Source: Dehalococcoidia bacterium (lineage in GTDB: Bacteria; Chloroflexota; Dehalococcoidia; Dehalococcoidales; UBA1222). From it: a DNA stretch of 13,974 nt. Made by a program: the position numbers and the translations under genes. Below the pieces are notes generated by a model. That model was not told where the DNA came from. It did no database searches and was given only the letters and a program-made list of their open reading frames with translations. Positions 7,707 to 13,974 of the stretch are shown piece after piece (the stretch's first letter is position 1; each line of letters starts with the position of its first letter). The DNA lies in NCBI GenBank assembly GCA_009776515.1, contig WRNP01000026.1:3853-17826 (forward strand), given 5' to 3'.

Positions 7707-7729
7707 GGGAGTCTAGCGCAATGACTCCC
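7707..7729. other. Hairpin overlapping the rho stop codon
   Basis: GGGAGTC and GACTCCC form perfect 7-bp arms around a 9-nt loop that contains the rho stop codon. No T-run follows on the minus strand, so it is not a standard intrinsic terminator. It may protect the 3' end or slow polymerase. Confidence 0.45.
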
Positions 7730-9143
7730 GGCCGAGATTGGCCAGGAACTCGGTGTTGGTGCGCGTCTTACGCAAATACTCCAGCAACCGCTCGGTGATC
7801 TCCGCCGTATTGCCCGAGGGGGTATCCGCGCTCATCATAGCCACCATGCGCCTAAGCAATCTTACCTGCTTTGAGGTAGCTTCGTTCATGAGCAGATCAT
7901 CGCGGCGGGTGGAAGAGCGGGTGATGTCCACCGCCGGATAGATGCCGCGCTCGGCAATGCGCCGATCCAGGTGCAGCTCCATATTGCCCGTACCCTTGAA
8001 CTCCTCATAGATGAGGTCGTCCATACGGGATCCGGTATCCACCAGGCAAGTGGCAATGATGGTCAGACTGCCGCCTTCATCTATATTGCGGGCGGCCCCG
8101 AAGAATTTTTTGCCGGGGTGGAGGGCCACGGGGTCAATACCGCCGGATAGAGTGCGCCCACTGGGTGGCATGGCCAGGTTGTAGGCGCGTGTCAGGCGGG
8201 TGATGCCATCCAGCAGCAAGAACACGTCATTGCCCCCTTCCACCATGCGCTTAGCCTTCTCTAAGGCCAGCTCTGCCACCCGGGTCTGGTTCTCTACGGC
8301 CTCATCAAAGGTCGCAGCAATGACCTCGCCCTTGATTGAGCGGCGCATATCGGTGACCTCTTCCGGGCGCTCGCCGATAAGGCAAACGATGATGTCGATG
8401 TCGTTGTAATTGGTACTCACAGCGTTGGCAATGGATTTAAGCAGCATCGTCTTGCCAGCCTTGGGCGGCGAGACAATGAGACCGCGCTGCCCGCGCCCGA
8501 TGGGCGCTACCAGATTGATGAGGCGGCCTGAGAGGGCTTCGGGACGGGTCTCCATGTTGATGAGTTTATTGGGAAAGATGGGAGTGAGCGCTCCGAAATT
8601 CGGCCGCGCACGCGCGTGGTCAGGGTTGATGTCATTGATGGCCTCCACCCTGAGAAGGCTGTAATACTTTTCGCCCACTTTGGCGGGGCGCCCCTGCCCT
8701 ACCACGTAGTCACCGGTACGCAGTCCGAAGCGGCGGATCTGCGACTGGGAAACATAGATATCCGAAAGGCTGGGCAAGAGGGTCTTCTGGCGCAGAAAGC
8801 CGTAGCCGTCGGGCATGACGTCCAATATGCCAGAGCAAAAAACGTTGCCCTGCTGCTCAGCCTGGGCCTGCAGAAGGCGCATGATAATGTCTTGTTTTTT
8901 GAGACCGGTCACGCCGGTGAGGCCGCCCCCCTTCGCCATATCGATAAGGTCTTCACGGCTATGTGCCTCCAAGCCCTTAACATCAAGTATCGGCAAGGCG
9001 CTCTGGCGCGGAGGCTCCGTAAAAGCTGGAGTCGGCAGGTTACCGCGAAGCCCCGATGCTTCCAGTGCATCCTCAGGAGGCGGGGCTTCCCGCCCTGTAG
9101 TCTCGATATTGATATTGGGATTTGGGTGAAATTCCATAGTCAT
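7713..9143 (-). CDS. rho: Transcription termination factor Rho
   Basis: The product is a hexameric RNA-dependent ATPase and translocase that ends transcription of untranslated RNA. The 476-residue protein has a poorly conserved N-terminal extension, a Rho-N helical region (about 52-98), a cold-shock-like RNA-binding domain (about 101-168, with GYGFLR) and the RecA-type motor. The motor has Walker A SPPKAGKT at 225-232 and Walker B DVFLLLDG at 306-313. The ATG at 9143 has AAGGAG 6 nt upstream. The frame can be extended ten codons to a TTG at 9173, but that start has no such site and would place the Shine-Dalgarno sequence inside the gene. It follows the transaldolase gene after 166 bp; no clear promoter was seen in that gap. 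Confidence 0.97.
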   Translation of the reverse strand: MTMEFHPNPNINIETTGREAPPPEDALEASGLRGNLPTPAFTEPPRQSALPILDVKGLEAHSREDLIDMAKGGGLTGVTGLKKQDIIMRLLQAQAEQQGNVFCSGILDVMPDGYGFLRQKTLLPSLSDIYVSQSQIRRFGLRTGDYVVGQGRPAKVGEKYYSLLRVEAINDINPDHARARPNFGALTPIFPNKLINMETRPEALSGRLINLVAPIGRGQRGLIVSPPKAGKTMLLKSIANAVSTNYNDIDIIVCLIGERPEEVTDMRRSIKGEVIAATFDEAVENQTRVAELALEKAKRMVEGGNDVFLLLDGITRLTRAYNLAMPPSGRTLSGGIDPVALHPGKKFFGAARNIDEGGSLTIIATCLVDTGSRMDDLIYEEFKGTGNMELHLDRRIAERGIYPAVDITRSSTRRDDLLMNEATSKQVRLLRRMVAMMSADTPSGNTAEITERLLEYLRKTRTNTEFLANLGRESLR

Positions 9144-9309
9144 AGCTTTCTCCTTAGTGCAATGCTGGATCAAGCGTCACAAGCGCACTTAATAATAAGG
9201 AATATAGGCCAGGCATCCAGCGGGGAACCTTGTTTACAACCTGGCATGTCTCGGGTATTTGGCTCCAGTACCTTAGTTAAAGCAAAATGTGTAAATCTGG
9301 CTTTGGGAA

Positions 9310-9963
9310 CTATGCCTTCTTGGCGGCTCGGCCATGCCAGTCTGCCAGAAAGCGTGCGTTGCCGCTGTCGGTAAGCGGGTGTCTGGCAAGCTGCTCAAGC
9401 ACTTTGAACGGGATGGTCGCGGCATAGGCACCCAAAGAGGCGGCCTGCAACACATGCCCCGGATGGCGTACACTGGCCGCCAGCACCCGTGTCTCCAGGC
9501 TGCCTTTATCATAAATGTCAACTATCTCGGCAAGCAAATCCAAGCCATCTTGACCGATATCGTCCAATCTGCCCATGAAAGGGCTTATAAAATAAGCTCC
9601 GCAGAGGGCGGCCAGCAAGGCTTGGCTGGCAGAGAAGCACAGTGTCATGTTAACCTTGATGCCATCATTGCCCAGCTGTGAGGCCACCTCGAAACCATCC
9701 GGCGTGCAGGGCACTTTGACGACCACATTATCGTGCCAAGCGGCGATCTCCCGTCCTTGTGCAATCATGGCCGCCGCTCCCTCCACCGTAACCTCTGCCG
9801 AAACCTCGCCCGGCACGATATCGCAGATGGCGCGCACCAAGGTTTTGTAGTCTCCCACACCCTCCGCTGCCACTAGGGTAGGGTTGGTGGTCACGCCTGA
9901 AACACCCCATTTCACGCCTTGTTTGATTTGTTCTAAGTTCGCGGTATCCAGAAAGAGTTTCAT
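9310..9963 (-). CDS. tal: Transaldolase, TalC/FSA-like small class
   Basis: The 217-residue protein belongs to the small transaldolase / fructose-6-phosphate aldolase group, a TIM barrel that moves dihydroxyacetone units between sugar phosphates in the non-oxidative pentose phosphate pathway. The Schiff-base lysine is K83 in VVVKVPCTPDG. TTNP at 25-28 and the SPFMGRLDD stretch (127-135) are typical. Aligned by eye with E. coli FsaA, the positions that separate the two activities carry Glu57 (FSA has Gln) and Phe129 (FSA has Tyr), so I prefer transaldolase over aldolase. It lies 93 bp after pyrG and may be co-transcribed with it. The Shine-Dalgarno sequence is weak. Confidence 0.92.
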   Translation of the reverse strand: MKLFLDTANLEQIKQGVKWGVSGVTTNPTLVAAEGVGDYKTLVRAICDIVPGEVSAEVTVEGAAAMIAQGREIAAWHDNVVVKVPCTPDGFEVASQLGNDGIKVNMTLCFSASQALLAALCGAYFISPFMGRLDDIGQDGLDLLAEIVDIYDKGSLETRVLAASVRHPGHVLQAASLGAYAATIPFKVLEQLARHPLTDSGNARFLADWHGRAAKKA

Positions 9964-10056
9964 TGATGCTCTGCCCTCGCACTTAAGCCGAGTAGTATTC
10001 TAGAGTAGTAACCAGCCACTTGCCTATAGCTGCAGGACTGCTCATTATGTCCGGAG

Positions 10057-11706
10057 CTACTCCTCCGCCGCAAGCGGCAGCGTTGGCTGTGCCCCCTCGC
10101 GCAACACGTCCTTGGCCGCGCCGATAAAATCCCTAAACAGCGGATGCGGACGGTTTGGCCGGGATAAAAACTCTGGATGGAATTGGCAGGCTAACATCCA
10201 GGGGTGACCCGCCAGTTCACAAATCTCCGCCAGCCGCCCGTCAGGCGAAAGCCCGCTGAAGACCAACCCAGCCTGGGAGAGGGTGCCTCGGTAATCGTTG
10301 TTGAATTCAAAGCGGTGGCGGTGGCGCTCCTGGACAACCTTCTGTTCCGCCCCGTAGGCCGCCGCTGCCCGCGTGTCCGGCACCAGATGGCAAGGATGAT
10401 TGCCAAGACGCATGGTGCCGCCCTTGTCGGATACAAGTTTCTGTTCCGGCATGAGGCTGATGACGGGATAGGCCGTGGCCGGATCAAATTCGGTGGAGTG
10501 CGGCTTGTCCGAAGCAAAGGCGTAGCGCGCAAATTCGATAATCATCAGTTGCATCCCCAAACAAAGGCCAAAGTAGGGTATCTTATTCTCGCGGGCATAG
10601 CGCACTGTCTTGATCATGCCCTCAATACCCCGCTCGCCGAAGCCTCCCGGGACGATGATGCCCTGGGCGCTGCGGAGGGCTATGGGAAGCTCGCCGTTTT
10701 TCTCCAGCTCTTCGGAGTGCAACCAGGTAAGGTTGATGGTGCGTCCGTGGAACAACCCGGCATGACACAGGGCCTCGCGCACCGAAAAATAGGCATCTTC
10801 CAGCTCCACATATTTGCCCACCAGAACAATGCTGACAGGGTCGCGGCTTTCTCTCAGGCAGCCAACCATGTGCCGCCAATCGGCCAGATCGGGCTTGGCC
10901 GCCGGGAGTCCCAGTCGCTCGACCAAGTAGTCTCCCAGGCTTTCCTCTTCCAGCACCAGCGGCACTTCGTAGATAGAGTCCACCGTGACCAGAGGTATCA
11001 CCGCCCGCCGCTCCACATCGCAGAAAAGGGAGATCTTATCGCGGATGGCCTCCGAAATGGGATAGTCCGCCCGGCAGATGATGACGTCTGGCTGAATGCC
11101 CATGCGCCGCAACTCACCCACACTATGCTGGGTAGGCTTGGTCTTAAGCTCACGGGTAGAACCGATGTAGGGCACAAGGGTTACATGTATGTAAAGCACA
11201 TTATCCCGCCCTACGTCGTTACGCATCTGGCGGATGGCTTCCAAGAATGGCTGATCCTCTATGTCGCCTACCGTGCCACCCACCTCCACCAGCACCACCT
11301 CCGCCTGAGACTTCTGCGCTAACTGCCGGAGGCGCCCCTTGATTTCCGTCGTGACGTGCGGGATGACCTGGACAGTGCCGCCCATAAAGTCGCCTCGGCG
11401 CTCTCGGGCAATGACCGTACTGTATATCTGACCGGAGGTGACGTTGGAATCGGCCGTAAGCTCAATATCAATGAAGCGCTCATAGTTGCCCAGATCAAGG
11501 TCGGTTTCGGCTCCATCCCGAGTGACGAAGACTTCGCCGTGCTGATAGGGGGACATGATGCCGGGGTCAACGTTGAGATAGGGGTCAAGCTTCTGCACCG
11601 AGACACTGATGCCGCGGCTCTTCAGGATGGTACCAATAGATGCTACGGTAATCCCCTTCCCGACCGAACTTACCACGCCGCCTGTGACAAAGATGTACTT
11701 AGTCAT
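10057..11706 (-). CDS. pyrG: CTP synthase
   Basis: The enzyme makes CTP from UTP, ATP and glutamine, the last step of de novo pyrimidine nucleotide synthesis. The 549-residue protein has the full two-domain layout. The N-terminal synthetase domain (1 to about 268) includes GGVVSSVGKG at 9-18, K39 in QKLDPY and E141 in VEVGGTVGDIE. The C-terminal class I glutaminase domain (about 290-530) has the Cys382 nucleophile in GLCLGMQ and the His510/Glu512 pair in QFHPEF. I start at the ATG at 11706; a TTG two codons earlier is possible, and neither has a good Shine-Dalgarno sequence. It reads away from dnaJ from a divergent promoter region. Confidence 0.98.
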   Translation of the reverse strand: MTKYIFVTGGVVSSVGKGITVASIGTILKSRGISVSVQKLDPYLNVDPGIMSPYQHGEVFVTRDGAETDLDLGNYERFIDIELTADSNVTSGQIYSTVIARERRGDFMGGTVQVIPHVTTEIKGRLRQLAQKSQAEVVLVEVGGTVGDIEDQPFLEAIRQMRNDVGRDNVLYIHVTLVPYIGSTRELKTKPTQHSVGELRRMGIQPDVIICRADYPISEAIRDKISLFCDVERRAVIPLVTVDSIYEVPLVLEEESLGDYLVERLGLPAAKPDLADWRHMVGCLRESRDPVSIVLVGKYVELEDAYFSVREALCHAGLFHGRTINLTWLHSEELEKNGELPIALRSAQGIIVPGGFGERGIEGMIKTVRYARENKIPYFGLCLGMQLMIIEFARYAFASDKPHSTEFDPATAYPVISLMPEQKLVSDKGGTMRLGNHPCHLVPDTRAAAAYGAEQKVVQERHRHRFEFNNDYRGTLSQAGLVFSGLSPDGRLAEICELAGHPWMLACQFHPEFLSRPNRPHPLFRDFIGAAKDVLREGAQPTLPLAAEE

Positions 11707-11812
11707 GAACAAAGCCGACTTATAGCGTCATGCGCATACGTTGCGAGGAACAGATGGAGATCGTGCAAATGATGCAAGGGTTTTTCTTTGGAAGCAGAGA
11801 GGTTTTGCCCAT

Positions 11813-11841
11813 ATTATAGTGACAGCCATAGGCCTTGTCAA
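11813..11841 (-). promoter_or_regulatory. Consensus sigma-70 promoter of pyrG
   Basis: On the minus strand TTGACA (11841-11836), a 17-nt spacer and TATAAT (11818-11813) match the consensus completely. The predicted leader is about 100 nt. GGGC follows the -10 box by only two bases, so the GGGC-start reiterative mechanism of Bacillus pyrG is not clearly present, and I found no attenuator hairpin in the leader. Confidence 0.85.
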
Positions 11842-11846
11842 GGCCT
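11830..11846. promoter_or_regulatory. 17-bp palindrome over the pyrG -35 box
   Basis: AGGCCTTG, one central T and CAAGGCCT form a perfect palindrome that contains the whole pyrG -35 hexamer. A protein bound here would be expected to block pyrG. It lies about 40 bp upstream of the dnaJ -35 box and could also affect that promoter. The binding protein is unknown. Confidence 0.5.
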
Positions 11847-11885
11847 TATACTTAACAAATATATATTAAGATGTTTCATTGATCG

Positions 11886-11915
11886 TTGACAAGTAATATA
11901 GCAATGTGTTACAAT
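11886..11915 (+). promoter_or_regulatory. Promoter of dnaJ-hspR-clpB with possible operator
   Basis: TTGACA (11886-11891), an 18-nt spacer and TACAAT (11910-11915) form a good vegetative promoter with a start site near 11922. The arms ATGTG (11904-11908) and CACAT (11918-11922), 9 nt apart, straddle the -10 box. A further inverted repeat, CTTAA at 11851-11855 and TTAAG at 11866-11870, lies upstream. Neither equals CIRCE or the actinobacterial HAIR site, but each could bind HspR. Confidence 0.75.
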
Positions 11916-11935
11916 AGCACATCTAAGAGGAATAT

Positions 11936-12928
11936 ATGGCTAAAGACTATTACAACGTGTTGGGCATCAGCAAGACGGCCACCGATAAAGAGATCAAGGC
12001 TGCCTTTCGCAAGCTCGCCCGCAAATACCACCCCGATGTTAACCCCGGCAACAAGAGTGCCGAGGAAAAGTTTAAGGAGATTAACCAAGCCCACGAGGTG
12101 CTCTCCGATCCCGACAAGCGCCAGAAGTATGACCAATACGGCGAGCAGTGGCAATACGCTGACCACTTCGCTGGAGCAGGAGCCCCGGGGGGCGGGCAAA
12201 CCCCGCCGAATTATGATTTCTCCGGCTTCAATTTCGGCGGTCAGGGTACCTCTTCAAATTTCGGCGGTGAAGGCTTTTCGGATATCTTTGAGCAGCTTTT
12301 AAACCGCCGTCGGGGAGGCCGGACGCGGCGTGGGCGCGATCTTGAGCAACCGGTGGAGATCTCCCTTGAGGAAGCCATGAGCGGGGCAAGCCGACTCCTC
12401 AATCTGCAAAGCCAAGAGGCCTGCTCTACCTGCAACGGCACAGGGCAACAGCAAAAGGCCGTCTGCCCAACCTGCCAAGGAGTGGGCGGTGTATCCCGCA
12501 CCAAACAACTTGAGCTCAAGATCCCCTCCGGCGTTCGTACGGGGTCCCGCATCCGCATGGCCGGCCAGGGCGAAGCGAGCCACGGCGGAGGTGCGCCGGG
12601 CGATTTGTATATGGTCATCACCGTACGCCCTCATCCAAAGTTTGAGCGCCTGGAGGACGACCTGCTATCCACCATCTCAGTGCCCCTGGTCACGGCCGTG
12701 CTTGGGGGAACGGTCACCGTACCCACCCTTACCGGCCGCCTGGAGCTTAAGATTCCCCCAGAGACCCAAAACGGGCAGGTGTTTAAGCTCGCGGGGCAAG
12801 GCCTGCCGCACCTGGGCAAGACCGGCCGCGGTGACCTCCGGGTCAAGATCAGTGCCGTCCTGCCGACGAAGCTCTCCCCCGAGGAGCGCGCCCTCTTTCA
12901 AAAGCTGCAGAAGATGAGGTCGGCCTAG
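11936..12928 (+). CDS. dnaJ: DnaJ (Hsp40) co-chaperone with a reduced zinc finger
   Basis: The product should deliver unfolded proteins to DnaK and stimulate its ATPase. The 330-residue protein has a J domain (1 to about 70) with the HPD triad at 32-34, a Gly/Phe-rich linker (about 79-115), a zinc-finger region and the two-part substrate-binding C-terminal domain. Only two CxxCxGxG motifs are present (C163/C166 and C177/C180) instead of four. By alignment with E. coli DnaJ they look like motifs 1 and 4, so one zinc site remains and the other is absent, which also explains part of the short length (about 375 is usual). The start has AAGAGGA 5 nt upstream. It is the first gene of the dnaJ-hspR-clpB operon; no dnaK or grpE is in the window. 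Confidence 0.94.
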   Translation: MAKDYYNVLGISKTATDKEIKAAFRKLARKYHPDVNPGNKSAEEKFKEINQAHEVLSDPDKRQKYDQYGEQWQYADHFAGAGAPGGGQTPPNYDFSGFNFGGQGTSSNFGGEGFSDIFEQLLNRRRGGRTRRGRDLEQPVEISLEEAMSGASRLLNLQSQEACSTCNGTGQQQKAVCPTCQGVGGVSRTKQLELKIPSGVRTGSRIRMAGQGEASHGGGAPGDLYMVITVRPHPKFERLEDDLLSTISVPLVTAVLGGTVTVPTLTGRLELKIPPETQNGQVFKLAGQGLPHLGKTGRGDLRVKISAVLPTKLSPEERALFQKLQKMRSA

Positions 12929-12965
12929 TCTCAGCCGAAACTTAGAGCGAGGTAAACTGACAATT

Positions 12966-13283
12966 ATGGATAGAGAGAGTACCACGGGAAGGCCGCGCTA
13001 CGTGATCAGCGTCGCCGCCGAGATGCTGGGCACCCAGCCCTATACCCTGCGATATTACGAGCGGGTGGGTATCATCAAGCCAGCCCGCTCACGCGGCAAC
13101 GTGCGCCTCTACTCAGAACTCGACATCGCCCTCCTTAAACGAGTCATGTCGCTGATGAGTGATCTGGGCGTAAATTTGGCGGGTGTGGAGATTATCCTAC
13201 GCATGTCGCAGCAAATACTAGAGCTGCAGCGGGCCAGAGAAGCAATGCAGCTCGAGATAGAAAGATTGAGAGGCAGACTATGA
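12966..13283 (+). CDS. hspR: HspR-like MerR-family heat-shock repressor
   Basis: The 105-residue protein has a MerR-type helix-turn-helix (about 13-32, with TLRYYERVGIIKPARS), a wing RGNVRLYS (43-50) and a C-terminal helix rich in Leu/Glu/Arg (about 80-104) suited to dimerisation. It has no long C-terminal effector domain and no metal-binding cysteines, as in HspR. In actinobacteria HspR represses dnaK and clpB operons and responds to DnaK availability. Its position between dnaJ and clpB supports the same role and autoregulation. It follows dnaJ by 37 bp, and its last bases overlap the clpB start by four (ATGA), which suggests translational coupling. GAGGT lies a rather long 12 nt before the ATG. 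Confidence 0.9.
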   Translation: MDRESTTGRPRYVISVAAEMLGTQPYTLRYYERVGIIKPARSRGNVRLYSELDIALLKRVMSLMSDLGVNLAGVEIILRMSQQILELQRAREAMQLEIERLRGRL

Positions 13284-13974
13284 AACAGGAAAAATTCACC
13301 GAACAGGCGCAGGAAGCGCTGGGTTTGTCCCAGCAGCTCGTGCGTCAGTACCATCATAACCAGTGGGACATAGAGCATATCCTGCTTGCCCTGCTACAGC
13401 AGGAAAAAGGTCTCATATCTGAACTGCTAGGGGAGCTCGGCGTAAGCGAGGAAGCTCTCCGCCAGCAGGTATCGGTCGTGCTGGAGCGTTCCCCCAAGAT
13501 AAGCTACGAGACGCCTCAAATTTACGCCACTCCTCGTATCGCCCAGGTGATGGAGGCAGCCTATGCCGAAGCCCAGCGCTTGAAAGACGAGTTCATAGGC
13601 ACAGAGCACATCTTCATCGCCATCATCAGCACTGGAAAGGGAGAAGCGGCTCGCATATTACAGGCAGCAGGGGTGACTCAGGAGAGTGTCTATAAGGCTC
13701 TGCAGAAGATCCGCGGCGGCCACCGGGTCACCGATGCCCGTGCTGAGAGCAAATACCGCTCGCTGGCGAAATACAGCCGCGACCTAACGGAGCTGGCGCG
13801 CGAGGGCAAGCTAGACCCAGTGGTTGGGCGCGAGGAAGAGATAAAACGCGTCATGCAGGTGCTCTCGCGCCGCACCAAGAACAACCCCGTCATCGTAGGC
13901 GAGGCCGGCGTAGGAAAAACGGCCGTGGCCGAGGGGGTAGCGGAGCGCATCGCGGCAGGCGACGTGCCGCAATC
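13280..13974 (+). CDS. clpB: ClpB disaggregase (Hsp100), N-terminal part
   Basis: The frame starts at the ATG overlapping the hspR stop and runs off the right edge after 231 codons. Residues 1 to about 145 form the double Clp-N domain. The link to the first AAA+ module contains KYSRDLTELAREGKLDPVVG (164-183), then VLSRRTKNNPVIVGEAG and Walker A GEAGVGKT at 207-214. The RDLT-LDPVVGR wording and the operon partners favour ClpB over ClpC or ClpA; the diagnostic middle coiled coil is outside the window. ClpB extracts proteins from aggregates together with DnaK/DnaJ. Confidence 0.95.
   Translation, partial: MKQEKFTEQAQEALGLSQQLVRQYHHNQWDIEHILLALLQQEKGLISELLGELGVSEEALRQQVSVVLERSPKISYETPQIYATPRIAQVMEAAYAEAQRLKDEFIGTEHIFIAIISTGKGEAARILQAAGVTQESVYKALQKIRGGHRVTDARAESKYRSLAKYSRDLTELAREGKLDPVVGREEEIKRVMQVLSRRTKNNPVIVGEAGVGKTAVAEGVAERIAAGDVPQ

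Larger units (their letters stand above)
7343..7712. other. 370-bp intergenic leader and promoter region
   Basis: This stretch lies between rho and the surface-protein gene, both on the minus strand. It holds the surface-protein promoter, the 18-codon leader frame and, in its rho-proximal part (about 7550-7700), nothing I recognise apart from the hairpin at the rho stop. No classical rho terminator with a T-run was found. Confidence 0.7.

Noticed and set aside
9144..9173. Longer Rho start at a TTG
   Set aside because: The ATG at 9143 has AAGGAG at ideal spacing; the TTG has no ribosome site.
8616..9374. Plus-strand frame of 252 codons opposite rho
   Set aside because: It is antisense to Rho and spans its start and the gap to the transaldolase; the composition is that of a shadow frame.
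10204..11322. Plus-strand frame of 372 codons opposite pyrG
   Set aside because: It is fully antisense to a clear CTP synthase with all catalytic residues, and its product resembles no family.
11720..11812. 30-codon minus-strand frame in the pyrG leader
   Set aside because: Its ATG falls in the segment between the -10 box and the expected transcript start and it has no Shine-Dalgarno sequence, so it would probably not be in the mRNA.
11806..11818. Bacillus-type GGGC reiterative-transcription control of pyrG
   Set aside because: GGGC lies only two bases after TATAAT, too close to be the normal start, and no attenuator hairpin with a T-run follows.
11707..11935. CIRCE or HAIR heat-shock operator
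   Set aside because: Neither TTAGCACTC-N9-GAGTGCTAA nor CTTGAGT-N7-ACTCAAG is present; only weaker, different inverted repeats are seen.

Overview
The window most likely comes from a Dehalococcoidia-type Chloroflexi (Chloroflexota) genome. The evidence is a large secreted protein with Asp-box (BNR) repeats and a C-terminal membrane anchor, like the putative S-layer proteins of Dehalococcoides, lying next to rho, a TalC-type transaldolase and pyrG, and then a divergent dnaJ-hspR-clpB chaperone operon. This taxonomic call is an inference from gene content and remembered family resemblance; no search was run.

Left part (1-2858, minus strand): a MarR-family regulator (2361-2795) is followed by one long ABC transporter gene that fuses a LolD/MacB-type ATPase to an FtsX-like permease and runs off the left edge. 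The marR gene has a perfect consensus promoter (TTGACA, 17 nt, TATAAT). A 21-bp perfect palindrome sits at the marR stop codon and may be the operator for the transporter gene. By eye this part is more AT-rich than the housekeeping genes to its right.

Positions 2859-3430 hold no convincing gene. They contain a sequence resembling one end of an IS3-family element, a weak 97-codon open frame, and a strong bidirectional intrinsic terminator that ends the next gene.

Middle (3431-7342, minus strand): a 1303-residue surface protein with a signal peptide, Asp-box beta-propeller-like repeats, two fibronectin-III-like modules, a Pro/Thr-rich stalk and a C-terminal transmembrane helix. It has its own strong promoter and a leader of about 145 nt. 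That leader holds an 18-codon open frame with a near-perfect Shine-Dalgarno sequence.

Housekeeping block (7713-11706, minus strand): pyrG (CTP synthase), a transaldolase and rho (termination factor). The order pyrG-tal-rho also occurs in a longer Bacillus cluster. pyrG has a perfect consensus promoter whose -35 box lies within a 17-bp palindrome.

Right part (11936-13974, plus strand): dnaJ, hspR (MerR family) and clpB, the last cut by the right edge, form a compact heat-shock operon. DnaJ and ClpB act together in protein disaggregation and HspR is the probable repressor. The DnaJ keeps only two of the usual four CxxCxGxG motifs. No RNA genes, CRISPR arrays or intact mobile elements were seen.
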